Shown one piece after another: positions 45,155 to 53,206 of a DNA stretch of 64,000 bases. The translations under genes were made by a program, and so were the position numbers. The number at the start of each line of letters is the position of its first letter. Within the stretch, counting starts at the first letter, position 1. The notes beneath the pieces were generated by a model. That model searched no databases and had not been told where the DNA came from. It worked only from the letters and a program-made list of their open reading frames with translations. Origin of the DNA: Aliiroseovarius lamellibrachiae. GTDB taxonomy: Bacteria > Pseudomonadota > Alphaproteobacteria > Rhodobacterales > Rhodobacteraceae. Where the stretch lies: contig NZ_JAHEVJ010000006.1 of assembly GCF_018599245.1 (NCBI RefSeq), positions 124,001 through 188,000 on the forward strand, in the 5' to 3' direction.

Positions 45155-46516
45155 ATGAAATATCAATCACAGAAAGTCGCCTACGCGTATTTCCTGGTCG
45201 CGATGATTCTATTCGCGGTTCAGGTTTCGGGTGGGCTGTTGGCCGGGTGGATTTATGTCCAACCGAATTTCCTATCGGAACTTTTGCCATTTAACGTCAT
45301 TCGTATGCTGCACACCAACTCGTTGATTGTGTGGTTGCTCCTTGGGTTCTTCGGGGCCGCCTACTTCCTTGTACCGGAAGAAAGCGAGCGCGAATTGCAC
45401 TCACCAATGTTGGCCTATGTTCAATTGGCGATCTTGGTTTTGGGAACGGCTGGCGTTGTCGTCACTTATGTTTTTGACCTGTTTGCCGGGAACTGGCTTT
45501 TGGGTAAAGAAGGCCGCGAGTTCATCGAGCAACCGGTTTGGGTTAAGCTGGGCATTGTCGTTGCCGCGCTGATCTTCCTTTACAACATCACCATGACGGT
45601 TCTGAAAGGTCGTAAGACTGCGATCACGAACGTACTGCTTCTGGGCCTTTGGGGTCTGGTGCTCTTGTTCTTGTTTGCCTTCTACAATCCAGAAAACCTT
45701 GCGCTGGACAAAATGTTCTGGTGGTACATCGTTCACCTGTGGGTGGAAGGTACTTGGGAACTGGTTATGGCCTCGATCCTTGCCTTCTTGCTGTTGAAGC
45801 TGACTGGTGTGGACCGTGAGGTCATTGAAAAATGGTTGTATATCATCGTTGCCACGGCGCTGTTCTCAGGCATTCTGGGCACTGGCCACCACTATTATTG
45901 GATCGGGACCCCCGGTTACTGGCAGTGGATTGGTTCGGTCTTCTCGTCGCTGGAAATCATTCCGTTCTTCGCAATGATGTCGTTCAGCTTCGTGATGGTT
46001 TGGAAAGGCAAACGTGATCACCCGAACAAAGCCGCGTTGCTTTGGGCGCTGGGTGCATCCACGGTGGCGTTCTTCGGTGCTGGTGTATGGGGCTTCCTGC
46101 ACACATTGCACGGTGTGAACTATTACACCCACGGAACACAGATCACCGCGGCCCACGGCCACCTGGCCTTTTACGGTGCCTATGTTTCGGTCAACCTTGC
46201 GATCATCACCTACGCAATGCCGATCCTGAAAGGCCGTGATCCTTACAACCAAGTGCTCAACATGGCCAGCTTCTGGCTGATGACAGGCGGCATGTCCTTC
46301 ATGACCTTTGTCCTCACCTTTGCCGGCACAGTTCAAACCCACATGCAACGAGTGCTGGGCGAGAACTTCATGGATGTTCAAGAAGGTCTTGGCCTTTTCT
46401 ACATCATGCGCTGGGGTGCTGGTGCCGCTGTTGTCCTTGGGGCCATCCTGTTCATCTACGCACAACTGGCCCCGCGTCGTGAAGTGATTTCGCGCAGCGC
46501 CAGCGAAGAGGCATAA
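45155..46516 (+). CDS. norB: nitric oxide reductase, catalytic subunit NorB
   Basis: Reduces 2 NO to N2O at the haem b3-FeB centre. 453 residues, about 12 membrane helices and the heme-copper fold: HTNSLIVWLLLGFFGA (His ligand of low-spin haem), VHLWVEGTWELVMASILAF (His ligand and the FeB-bound Glu), GHHYYWIGTPGYWQWIG (His-His FeB ligands), and HAHLAFYG-like GHLAFYGAY and TFAGTVQTHMQRV helices. Size and lack of an N-terminal extension place it with cNorB rather than qNor. 18-nt gap to norC. Confidence 0.96.
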   Translation: MKYQSQKVAYAYFLVAMILFAVQVSGGLLAGWIYVQPNFLSELLPFNVIRMLHTNSLIVWLLLGFFGAAYFLVPEESERELHSPMLAYVQLAILVLGTAGVVVTYVFDLFAGNWLLGKEGREFIEQPVWVKLGIVVAALIFLYNITMTVLKGRKTAITNVLLLGLWGLVLLFLFAFYNPENLALDKMFWWYIVHLWVEGTWELVMASILAFLLLKLTGVDREVIEKWLYIIVATALFSGILGTGHHYYWIGTPGYWQWIGSVFSSLEIIPFFAMMSFSFVMVWKGKRDHPNKAALLWALGASTVAFFGAGVWGFLHTLHGVNYYTHGTQITAAHGHLAFYGAYVSVNLAIITYAMPILKGRDPYNQVLNMASFWLMTGGMSFMTFVLTFAGTVQTHMQRVLGENFMDVQEGLGLFYIMRWGAGAAVVLGAILFIYAQLAPRREVISRSASEEA

Positions 46517-46521
46517 TCCAA

Positions 46522-47343
46522 ATGAATACCGTTCCACAAAACAAAAAAGGGGGGGCTCACGCCCCCTCTACTCCCCCCTTCTACGCGCCAGTCGGACACG
46601 AATGTGATCTGTTTGAAACGGCGTTTAACAACGATTTGCCGGTGCTGCTGAAAGGCCCCACCGGTTGCGGTAAAACCCGGTTTGTGGCCCATATGGCCGC
46701 GCGTCTGGGCCGCCCTCTTTACACTGTTGCCTGTCATGACGACCTGTCGGCCGCTGATTTGGTTGGCCGGTTCCTTTTGAAAGGTGGCGAAACGGTCTGG
46801 GTTGATGGCCCATTGACCCGCGCCGTTCGTGAAGGCGCGATTTGTTACCTTGATGAAGTGGTCGAAGCGCGCAAAGACGTGACCGTCGTTTTGCACCCGC
46901 TCACGGACGACCGCCGCATCTTGCCGCTGGATAAAACCGGCGAAGAATTAGAAGCCGCGCCCGGTTTCATGCTGGTTGCCAGCTATAACCCCGGCTATCA
47001 GAACATCCTGAAAACGTTGAAACCGTCCACACGGCAGCGCTTTTTGTCGCTCGAATTCGATTTCCCGGCGCAAGACCGCGAAGTCGACATTGTGGTTCGT
47101 GAAAGCGGCCTGGATGAGGCTCGTACAACATCGCTTGTACGGCTTGCGGGCAAGCTGCGCGCCTTGAAGGGTCAAGATCTGGAAGAGGGCGTCTCTACCC
47201 GTCTGATCATTTATTGCGCAACCCTGATCATGGCCGGCACACCGATTGAACAGGCCATCGAGGCCGCGATGATTGAACCGCTTTCCGACGACCAAGACGT
47301 GAAACAAGGCCTGTTGGATCTGGTTGCAGCGGTCTTTGGATAA
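46522..47343 (+). CDS. norQ: NO reductase activation ATPase NorQ (MoxR/CbbQ type)
   Basis: AAA+ ATPase required for insertion of FeB into NorB. 273 residues: FYAPVGHECDLFETAF, Walker A GPTGCGKTRFVAHMA, ICYLDEVVEARKDV (Walker B), VASYNPGYQNILKTL (sensor 1) and RQRFLSLEFDFP. The N-terminal ~20 residues (KKGGAHAPSTPP) are poorly conserved and are encoded by an A6-G7 run (46543-46555) followed by a G/C hairpin (46551-46566); because the family normally starts near FYAPVG, a later start cannot be excluded. 5 nt after norB. Confidence 0.92.
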   Translation: MNTVPQNKKGGAHAPSTPPFYAPVGHECDLFETAFNNDLPVLLKGPTGCGKTRFVAHMAARLGRPLYTVACHDDLSAADLVGRFLLKGGETVWVDGPLTRAVREGAICYLDEVVEARKDVTVVLHPLTDDRRILPLDKTGEELEAAPGFMLVASYNPGYQNILKTLKPSTRQRFLSLEFDFPAQDREVDIVVRESGLDEARTTSLVRLAGKLRALKGQDLEEGVSTRLIIYCATLIMAGTPIEQAIEAAMIEPLSDDQDVKQGLLDLVAAVFG

Positions 47344-47348
47344 AATCA

Positions 47349-49298
47349 ATGGACCGTTCAGAGATTGATATCTTCGACCCAGAAGAGACAATCGGCAAAA
47401 TGTGGCATGCCTATGCCAGTCGGTTGGAAAAACCCGAGGCGCATGACGACGCGGCCGTAACATTGGCTGAAATCGAAAATCGCCTTGGGGTGTTCTTTCG
47501 GGGTCTCGGCGGGGCCGCTGCGGTTGAGATTAAACCCGCGACCTTGCAAACCTCGCCTCACCGTTTGTCGAAATTGCGCAGCATGGGCACATGGCGCGAA
47601 CGCGTTGCGCGACCAAGTTTTGATGGCGAGGCGATGCGCCTGCCGGATTCGATTTCGGATTTTCCAGTGCGCGAAGCCAACGCAGCACTTTATTTCTGGC
47701 TTGCCGCCTCAATGGCCCATGCCCCTGAACCAATTGCGGACGATGACCCCCTGCGGGCGGATGTTCAAAATCTGCGCGCAGCAATTGCGATGACGCGCGA
47801 AACCCTAAAAGACTGTCCCGGTCTGAAAGGGTTTTATGAAACCTTGATCGAAGCGTGCCATGCCCAACGCCCAACCCAAGCTTTGCCTCGGTTTGAGGCG
47901 GCGATTGAAGAGGTTGTTTTGCATCTATTAGGGGGGCAAGAACCCACAGGCGCGCGCGCTTTGGATGTGTTGAAACGGGTGCGACAGCCAGATGCTGATC
48001 TGTCAGATTTGGTTGCTCCGCATGATTACCGCCCTTACCGTCCGGTGCCGCTTTGGCCTGACCTGCGCCCGCTGACGGGCCGCGAAAAAACCGAACGTAT
48101 GCCTGAAGGGCAGGAACAAGGCAGCGGCGCAGATGCCGCCGAAGGCACCAAAAAAGCCCGCCGGTCTGAAAGTGATTTGGCCGAACGACGCGACAGTTTG
48201 ATCCTGCATAAGTTTGAGGCGATCCTGTCGTGGGTTGAAAGCCTGAACATGAACCGTCGCATCGAAGATGATGACGACGACACCGCGAAAAAGGCGGCGG
48301 AGGATCAGGACGAATTGGCGCTGGGGCAAGTGTCGAAAAAAACCGCGACGCGGTTGAAGTTCCACCTTGATCTGTCGCCAGAGGATGCGGACCGCGAACG
48401 CATATCTGGCGAACATATGTATCCCGAATGGGACCACCGCACAGGCAGCTATTTGCCCGATCATTGTCGGGTGTTGTCCAGCGTTGCGGACGAAATAGAA
48501 GAGCTTCCGGATTTCGCCACCGATCCCGCAGCCAAGCGGCGCATTCGCGCGGTGAAGCGCCAATTCGAAGCGTTGCGTCCGCGCCGCGTCATCCTTCCGC
48601 GTCAGCTAGAAGGGGACGAGCTGGATCTGGAGGCGGTTGTTGCGGCACAGGTAGAATTGCGGGCAACGGGCCACGGATCAGACCGTGTTTACCGCGCTGC
48701 GCGCACCCAAGATCGGGACCTGGCCATCTCGGTGCTGATTGACGTGTCGCGATCTACAGAGGCGTCCATTGGCGAGCGCACAGTGATCGAGGTTGAACGC
48801 GAAGCCTTGGTCGCCCTGTCGTGGGGGCTTGATGCCTGTGGCGATGATTTTGCCATCAACACATTCTCGTCCCTAAAACGCGACCGCGTCTATGTGCAAA
48901 GCTGCAAGGGCTTTGATGAAAAGATGGGCAGCCATGTTGAAGGGCGGATCGCGGGTGTGAACCCCGCGTTCTACACCCGCCTTGGCGCCGCAATGCGCCA
49001 TGTGTCGGCTGAGCTGGACAAACGCCCCAACAGTCGCAAGCTTTTGCTGGTGATCACGGACGGCAAACCCAATGATTTGGACCATTACGAAGGCCGCCAC
49101 GGGATCGAAGACAGCCGGATGGCGGTGCGCGAAGCACGTCGCCGCGGTCAGGCCGTTTACGGCGTTGTTGTGGACCAAAAAGGCCAGTCTTGGGTGAACC
49201 GGATTTTCGGGTCCGACGGGTTCTCAATCGTGCCCGACGCCAACCGTCTGACCCAAGCTTTGCCCGAAATTTACCGACATATTACCGGAGGCGTCTAA
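47349..49298 (+). CDS. norD: NO reductase activation protein NorD
   Basis: Von Willebrand A-domain protein that partners with NorQ. 649 residues: variable N-terminal region, a long central charged helix region, and the C-terminal VWA domain (about residues 450-640) with MIDAS DVSRSTEAS (D-x-S-x-S), the YGVVVDQKGQSWVNRIFG end and ITDGKPNDLDHYEGRHGIEDSRMAV. In the family NorD docks on NorCB and NorQ remodels the complex. It overlaps the norE start by 1 nt (TAATG). Confidence 0.94.
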   Translation: MDRSEIDIFDPEETIGKMWHAYASRLEKPEAHDDAAVTLAEIENRLGVFFRGLGGAAAVEIKPATLQTSPHRLSKLRSMGTWRERVARPSFDGEAMRLPDSISDFPVREANAALYFWLAASMAHAPEPIADDDPLRADVQNLRAAIAMTRETLKDCPGLKGFYETLIEACHAQRPTQALPRFEAAIEEVVLHLLGGQEPTGARALDVLKRVRQPDADLSDLVAPHDYRPYRPVPLWPDLRPLTGREKTERMPEGQEQGSGADAAEGTKKARRSESDLAERRDSLILHKFEAILSWVESLNMNRRIEDDDDDTAKKAAEDQDELALGQVSKKTATRLKFHLDLSPEDADRERISGEHMYPEWDHRTGSYLPDHCRVLSSVADEIEELPDFATDPAAKRRIRAVKRQFEALRPRRVILPRQLEGDELDLEAVVAAQVELRATGHGSDRVYRAARTQDRDLAISVLIDVSRSTEASIGERTVIEVEREALVALSWGLDACGDDFAINTFSSLKRDRVYVQSCKGFDEKMGSHVEGRIAGVNPAFYTRLGAAMRHVSAELDKRPNSRKLLLVITDGKPNDLDHYEGRHGIEDSRMAVREARRRGQAVYGVVVDQKGQSWVNRIFGSDGFSIVPDANRLTQALPEIYRHITGGV

Positions 49299-49864
49299 TG
49301 ACCCACAGCCCGGCGCCCGTTCCCGCCCACGCTGATCAAGACCACATCCTTGACACCCTGCCCGGAGATCTGATGATCTGGGTGCTGATCGTCAGCGAAT
49401 TGTTGGTGTTTGGTGCGGGGCTATTGGCCTTTCTCGGGATGCGGATCATGGATCCCATCGCATTTGCACATGACCAAGACAGCCTGAACCGGGTGGCGGG
49501 GGCGGTGAACACCATCATTCTGATATCCAGCGGATATTTGGCCGCACGCGCAGTCCACAGTGCGCAGCACATGCGAAAATGGCTGGCGGGATCAATGGTT
49601 CTGGGTGTGGCGTTTCTTATCGTGAAGTGGATGGAATATGCTGACAAAGCCCGCCATGGTATCGGGATTGAAAGCAGCGACTTTTTCACCTTCTACTATT
49701 TACTCACCGGGTTTCACGCGATGCATGTGCTGGCTGGCTTGGTGATTTTTGCGCTGATGATGCGCTGGCCAAATCCACGCAACCTAGAGGGTGGCGTGAT
49801 GTTTTGGCATATGGTTGATCTGGTCTGGGTGCTGCTCTTTCCGATTATATACTTGGTGCGCTGA
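49298..49864 (+). CDS. norE: NorE, cytochrome c oxidase subunit III-like protein
   Basis: 188 residues from ATG 49298 (GGAG ten bases upstream, overlap with norD). About five membrane helices: MIWVLIVSELLVFGAGLLAFLGM, AVNTIILISSGYLAARAV, WLAGSMVLGVAFLIVKWMEY, FFTFYYLLTGFHAMHVLAGLVIFALMM and DLVWVLLFPIIYLVR, with the COXIII-like W-H-x-x-D region HMVDLVWVLLF. NorE assists full NO reductase activity, but its mechanism is not known. Overlaps norF by 3 nt. Confidence 0.9.
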   Translation: MTHSPAPVPAHADQDHILDTLPGDLMIWVLIVSELLVFGAGLLAFLGMRIMDPIAFAHDQDSLNRVAGAVNTIILISSGYLAARAVHSAQHMRKWLAGSMVLGVAFLIVKWMEYADKARHGIGIESSDFFTFYYLLTGFHAMHVLAGLVIFALMMRWPNPRNLEGGVMFWHMVDLVWVLLFPIIYLVR

Positions 49865-50118
49865 TGGAAAATGTGACGCTAAATAAAGCCTTCGTTGTGC
49901 TTTTGGCCCTGTCTATCGGGACCGCAGTTTTGACCGACATCCGCCCACAAGCGGGGACAATCTTTGTTGTCGTTGTCCTGCTGCTGGCGGGACTAAAGGC
50001 GCGTATTATTTTGACTGAATATTTAGGTCTGCGCGCGGCCCCCGAATTTCGTCGTGGGTTCAGTGCATTCCTGATCGCCTTTTTGCTGGCGGCATTGGGG
50101 CTTTTCTTGCTCGCTTAA
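49864..50118 (+). CDS. norF: NorF small membrane protein
   Basis: 84 residues with two or three hydrophobic segments (AFVVLLALSIGTAVL, AGTIFVVVVLLLAGLKARII, GFSAFLIAFLLAALGLFLLA), resembling cytochrome oxidase subunit IV-like NorF. It is coupled to norE by the ATGA overlap and ends the nor operon, converging on the regulator gene with which it overlaps 4 nt. Function is supportive and unresolved. Confidence 0.85.
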   Translation: MENVTLNKAFVVLLALSIGTAVLTDIRPQAGTIFVVVVLLLAGLKARIILTEYLGLRAAPEFRRGFSAFLIAFLLAALGLFLLA

Positions 50119-50867
50119 GACCGGCGTGCTTTTGGCATTCCGGTCTCATCATCCGAGACAAAAACCTTCAAATCGCTGATCTCTGAAACCGTCACGGCCT
50201 CTCGCTGAACTTCTACACCATGCGCGCGCAGGTTGGCGAAAGATCGTGACAGGCTTTCGGGTTTCATCCCCAGGCGTTTCGCGATCAAAATCTTGTCGTA
50301 AGGCAAAACAAACGAACAGGGCCCTTCATCCACCGGCGCCAGAGAAATCAGGAAGGTCGCCAAACGCTGTGCGCCTGTGAGTGCCTTAAGATTTTCGATT
50401 TCCATGACCAATTCATGCAGATGGCTGAAGGTAGAGCTGAGCATCGCCACAGCCAAGTCAGGTTCATGGCGCAGGGTGTCGAACACAATCCGCGTCTCAA
50501 CCTGCAACAGCACACTGTCCTGTACGGCTTCAACAGTGACGGGATATTTTCCGCCCTTCAGTGCGATCGCTTCACCAAAGCTTTTGCCGGCGGAATAAAC
50601 CGCCACGACCACTTCGTCGCCGCCCGGCGTGATCCGCGTCAGCTTTACGCAGCCTTGCAAGATCACATACATAAAGTTCGCCGGATCGCCCTGAACAAAC
50701 AATGTCCCACCACGCGGGCAGGATGACTTATAGCACTTCCTAAGAAGATCCTGCAGCATTTGGTCGGGCACATTGGCAAACAATACAGATCGTTTGGCCA
50801 TTTTTAGTTCGGCTGGGCTGAGCACTTTCATGCCTCCGGGCTTAGGCTGCGGGTCAGAATGACGCAT
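50115..50867 (-). CDS. dnr: Crp/Fnr-family regulator, Dnr/NNR-like
   Basis: About 250 residues: N-terminal cyclic-nucleotide-binding-like beta-roll (FVQGDPANFMYVILQGCVKLTRITPGG), dimer helix (LHELVMEIENLKALTGAQRLATFLI) and a C-terminal winged helix LIAKRLGMKPESLSRSFANL with the Fnr-type E-x-x-S-R reading of TTGA half sites. Sequence resembles Pseudomonas Dnr, a haem-based NO sensor, more than Fnr; the four-Cys cluster motif of oxygen-sensing Fnr is not present, only scattered Cys (KCYKSSC, GCV). ATG 50867 is preferred; GTG 50891 would leave the Fnr-type box at 50895 on top of its RBS. It sits between nor and the quinone/nos genes and is the likely activator of all three boxes. Confidence 0.85.
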   Translation of the reverse strand: MRHSDPQPKPGGMKVLSPAELKMAKRSVLFANVPDQMLQDLLRKCYKSSCPRGGTLFVQGDPANFMYVILQGCVKLTRITPGGDEVVVAVYSAGKSFGEAIALKGGKYPVTVEAVQDSVLLQVETRIVFDTLRHEPDLAVAMLSSTFSHLHELVMEIENLKALTGAQRLATFLISLAPVDEGPCSFVLPYDKILIAKRLGMKPESLSRSFANLRAHGVEVQREAVTVSEISDLKVFVSDDETGMPKARRS

Positions 50868-50894
50868 CCCTATACTATGCTTATTTGTCACAGA

Positions 50895-50908
50895 TTGACG
50901 GAAATCAA
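50895..50908. promoter_or_regulatory. Fnr/Dnr-type box in the divergent regulator/quinone-operon gap
   Basis: TTGACGGAAATCAA, 55 bp before the GTG start of the small-protein/UbiE/MenA mini-operon and 28 bp from the favoured regulator start. Sites TTGAC-N4-ATCAA are bound by Fnr/Dnr/NNR proteins. It may both activate the mini-operon and autoregulate the regulator. Confidence 0.78.
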
Positions 50909-50963
50909 GCCGTTAAGGCCGTCAGAAGGGTATGTTTAACCCGGAAAACAACGGAGGATTACC

Positions 50964-51167
50964 GTGAGAATTGCGCGAACAACCTTGATTTTGCTGACTA
51001 TTTCCAACCCCGCACTGGCCCACCACGATAAAACGCCCTTGCGTGAAGCCGTGATAGATGGACATAGCCATGCCGTTGGTGGGGCAACTATTTGGCTTGC
51101 GGCAGCCGTCATTGCCATGATTCTTGCCCTTTATGCCGTGCAAAAAGCAGTGTTTCGAAAAAAATGA
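50964..51167 (+). CDS. small secreted/membrane protein, function unknown
   Basis: 67 residues: a Sec-type hydrophobic leader (TTLILLTISNPALA), a His-rich stretch (HHDKTPLREAVIDGHSHAVGG, two His pairs within about 20 residues; only the outline is given here), and a C-terminal membrane helix (IWLAAAVIAMILALYAV) with a KKFRKK-like basic end. No family recognised. GTG start with GGAGG six bases upstream. It leads a four-gene mini-operon downstream of the Fnr-type box, and the His could bind a metal; this is inference only. Confidence 0.6.
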   Translation: MRIARTTLILLTISNPALAHHDKTPLREAVIDGHSHAVGGATIWLAAAVIAMILALYAVQKAVFRKK

Positions 51168-51454
51168 CTGAAACACCGAAACAAAAGCAACCCGGTGAAA
51201 CCGTGCCAGACCCGAGTGGCCGCTGGCCTGTTTGGGCATTGGCCGCTGTGTGTTACCCGGTTGCGGTTGGCGCGGTTGCGGTGAACCTGTTTTTTGCCAG
51301 CTTGTTGGGGCAGGCGATTGGCATGCCTGCCATTCCCCCGACGATTGCGGTGCTCTGTGGTGTTGTGGGCGGACTTCCTGCGGCCTGGATCACCGGGCGC
51401 TGGTTCCGCGCCAAGATTGACGAAGCCGAAGGCTACACCAACCCCGGAGCGTGA
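51164..51454 (+). CDS. two-helix membrane protein, function unknown
   Basis: 96 residues: hydrophilic N-terminus (TETPKQKQPGETVPDPSGRW), two hydrophobic helices (VWALAAVCYPVAVGAVAVNLFF and IPPTIAVLCGVVGGLPAAWI) and a charged C-terminus. No recognised family. ATG overlaps the upstream stop (ATGA) and is only 3 nt from the UbiE-like gene, so it is co-transcribed with the quinone genes. An unrelated possibility is a role of the kind assigned to small nnr/nor accessory proteins. Confidence 0.65.
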   Translation: MTETPKQKQPGETVPDPSGRWPVWALAAVCYPVAVGAVAVNLFFASLLGQAIGMPAIPPTIAVLCGVVGGLPAAWITGRWFRAKIDEAEGYTNPGA

Positions 51455-51457
51455 AAT

Positions 51458-52225
51458 ATGACACAAGTAAAACCCGCCCGCGCGACGCGGCTGGATGAAT
51501 TGCGCGAGACGTTTGGTGATCAAGCGGTTGCGGAAGCGGGCCGCCGTGATGCTGTGACCGCGCTTTTTGACCGGATTGCACCGCGGTACGACCTGATGAA
51601 TGATTTGATGAGCTTTGGGACCCACCGGATGTGGAAATCCACGATGGTGAAAACCGCACTGAAGCAGATCAAAGGACAGCAAGGCCCAATTGTGGATTTG
51701 GCGGGCGGTACTGGCGATATTGCATTGGCAATAAAAGCGGCGGACCCAATGCGCGACGTGATTGTCGCCGATGCCAGTGCGGGTATGCTGGCGCAGGCCA
51801 AAGAGCGTGCGGGAAACCAACTTGATTATCTTCACGCACCCGCCGAAGATCTGCCGCTTGCCGACAATTCCGTGGCGGGCGTGACCTTGGCGTTTGGCTT
51901 GCGCAATATGACCCACCCGCGTCAGGCCTTAGAAGAATGTGCGCGGGTGTTAAAGCCCGGCGCGAGCCTTGTGCTGTTGGAGTTTTCCAAGCCCGCCGCA
52001 TGGTTTGCGCCGTTTTATGCCATTCATTCGCGCTATATTATCCCCGCGCTTGGGGCTTTGGTGGCGCGTGACAAGGGGGCCTATAACTATCTGGTGGAAT
52101 CCATTCGTCGCTTTCCTGCGGCGGGGGATATCACCCGCGAACTCGAGGCATCCGGCTTTCAGGTACGCCAGACGCGGTCGTTTATGTTTGGCGTGGCCAT
52201 GTTGCATGTTGCGGAGGTTGCATGA
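51458..52225 (+). CDS. UbiE/MenG C-methyltransferase (quinone synthesis)
   Basis: SAM-dependent C-methylation of ubiquinone or demethylmenaquinone ring. 255 residues with both UbiE signatures: VTALFDRIAPRYDLMNDLMSFGTHRMWK near residue 25-50 (quoted in part), SAM motif VDLAGGTGDIALA, and LAFGLRNMTHPRQALEECARVLKPG. The C-terminal block RDKGAYNYLVESIRRFP is also conserved. Roseobacters carry a housekeeping ubiE elsewhere; here the gene is coupled to a MenA homologue (ATGA overlap), so a menaquinone role (MenG) is favoured by context. Sequence alone does not separate UbiE from MenG. Confidence 0.85.
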   Translation: MTQVKPARATRLDELRETFGDQAVAEAGRRDAVTALFDRIAPRYDLMNDLMSFGTHRMWKSTMVKTALKQIKGQQGPIVDLAGGTGDIALAIKAADPMRDVIVADASAGMLAQAKERAGNQLDYLHAPAEDLPLADNSVAGVTLAFGLRNMTHPRQALEECARVLKPGASLVLLEFSKPAAWFAPFYAIHSRYIIPALGALVARDKGAYNYLVESIRRFPAAGDITRELEASGFQVRQTRSFMFGVAMLHVAEVA

Positions 52226-53142
52226 TCTCAAATCCGCCCGATCCAATGGCCGGACTGGTGTCGCGGATGGGGCAATTGTCGCCCCCTTTGCGGTGGGTGA
52301 TTGCCGCGCGTGTGAAAACGCTTAGCCTATCCTTGATGCCCGTGATTGCCGGGAGCTGGCTGGCCGCAACAATGGGCGCTTGGCGACCGGACGTGGCCTT
52401 GGCGGCGGGTGGGGCATCGGCGGCCATTCAGGTGGGCACCAATCTTTGGAATGATGCGGCTGACGCCAAAAGCGGCGTTGATGGACCCGAGCGGCTGGGG
52501 CCACCGCGCCTCACATCTCTTGGTTTGCTTGATCCGGCGCGGGTGCGTCAGGTTGCGGCGGGGTCGTTTTTGGTGGCGGTGCTGCTTGGCCTTTATCTGG
52601 TTTCGTTAGGCGGCTGGCCGATTGTGGCAATCGGTTTCATCTCGCTGGCGATGGGGTTTTTCTATTCGATGGGACCACGGCCGTTGTCGGGCACCCCGTT
52701 GGGCGAGCTTTTAGTGATCGCGTTTTTCGGCGTGATTGCGGTGGCAGGCACGGTCTATTTACACGGCCAGCCATTGATCGCGCCGGTCTATGCGCTTGGT
52801 TTGATTATGGGCCTGCCGGCTGCGGCAATCCTGATGATCAACAATCACCGGGATCGGGCCACGGACAAACGCGCCGGGCGTCGCACTTTGGCCATTCAAA
52901 TCGGCGAAATGCCCTCGCGGATCGTGTATGTCTTGCTGATTTTGATGTCGCTGGCGGGAGGGGTTTGGTTTGCGGGCTGTGCTGCGTCATTTATCCCAGC
53001 TGCGGGGCTGGGGGTATGGCTTAGCACTGCGATGCTTCGCACATCCATTTCCACACGCCTGAACCAATTGATCCCCGGCACAGCCTTGTTTCAAATACTG
53101 TTGTTGGTGGGAACCATGGGCGGGCAGATGATCTGTGGCTGA
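52222..53142 (+). CDS. menA: MenA-type 1,4-dihydroxy-2-naphthoate prenyltransferase
   Basis: UbiA-superfamily integral-membrane prenyltransferase. 306 residues, about 8-9 membrane helices. It resembles MenA rather than UbiA: RVKTLSLSLMPVIAGSWLA at the start, IQVGTNLWNDAADAKSGVD with the first Asp-rich motif (ND-x2-D-x4-D) followed by PERLGPPR, LGELLVIAFFGVIAVAGTVYL, and MINNHRDRATDKRAGRRTLA with the second Asp-rich motif (D-x3-D). MenA attaches a polyprenyl tail to dihydroxynaphthoate on the way to menaquinone. The organism is otherwise expected to use ubiquinone; no other men or mqn gene is visible. ATGA overlap with the methyltransferase gene. Confidence 0.85.
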   Translation: MISNPPDPMAGLVSRMGQLSPPLRWVIAARVKTLSLSLMPVIAGSWLAATMGAWRPDVALAAGGASAAIQVGTNLWNDAADAKSGVDGPERLGPPRLTSLGLLDPARVRQVAAGSFLVAVLLGLYLVSLGGWPIVAIGFISLAMGFFYSMGPRPLSGTPLGELLVIAFFGVIAVAGTVYLHGQPLIAPVYALGLIMGLPAAAILMINNHRDRATDKRAGRRTLAIQIGEMPSRIVYVLLILMSLAGGVWFAGCAASFIPAAGLGVWLSTAMLRTSISTRLNQLIPGTALFQILLLVGTMGGQMICG

Positions 53143-53206
53143 TCCTGCCCACCGAAGGGTTTTGCAAAGGTGAAAGGACGCCGCAAAATCAGCGCCTAAT
53201 TCTGCC

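Noticed and set aside
51458-52225. The UbiE-like gene as the ordinary housekeeping ubiE
   Set aside because: Coupling to a MenA homologue and location between nor and nos, behind an Fnr-type box, make a paralogue with a special role more likely; not excluded without the rest of the genome.
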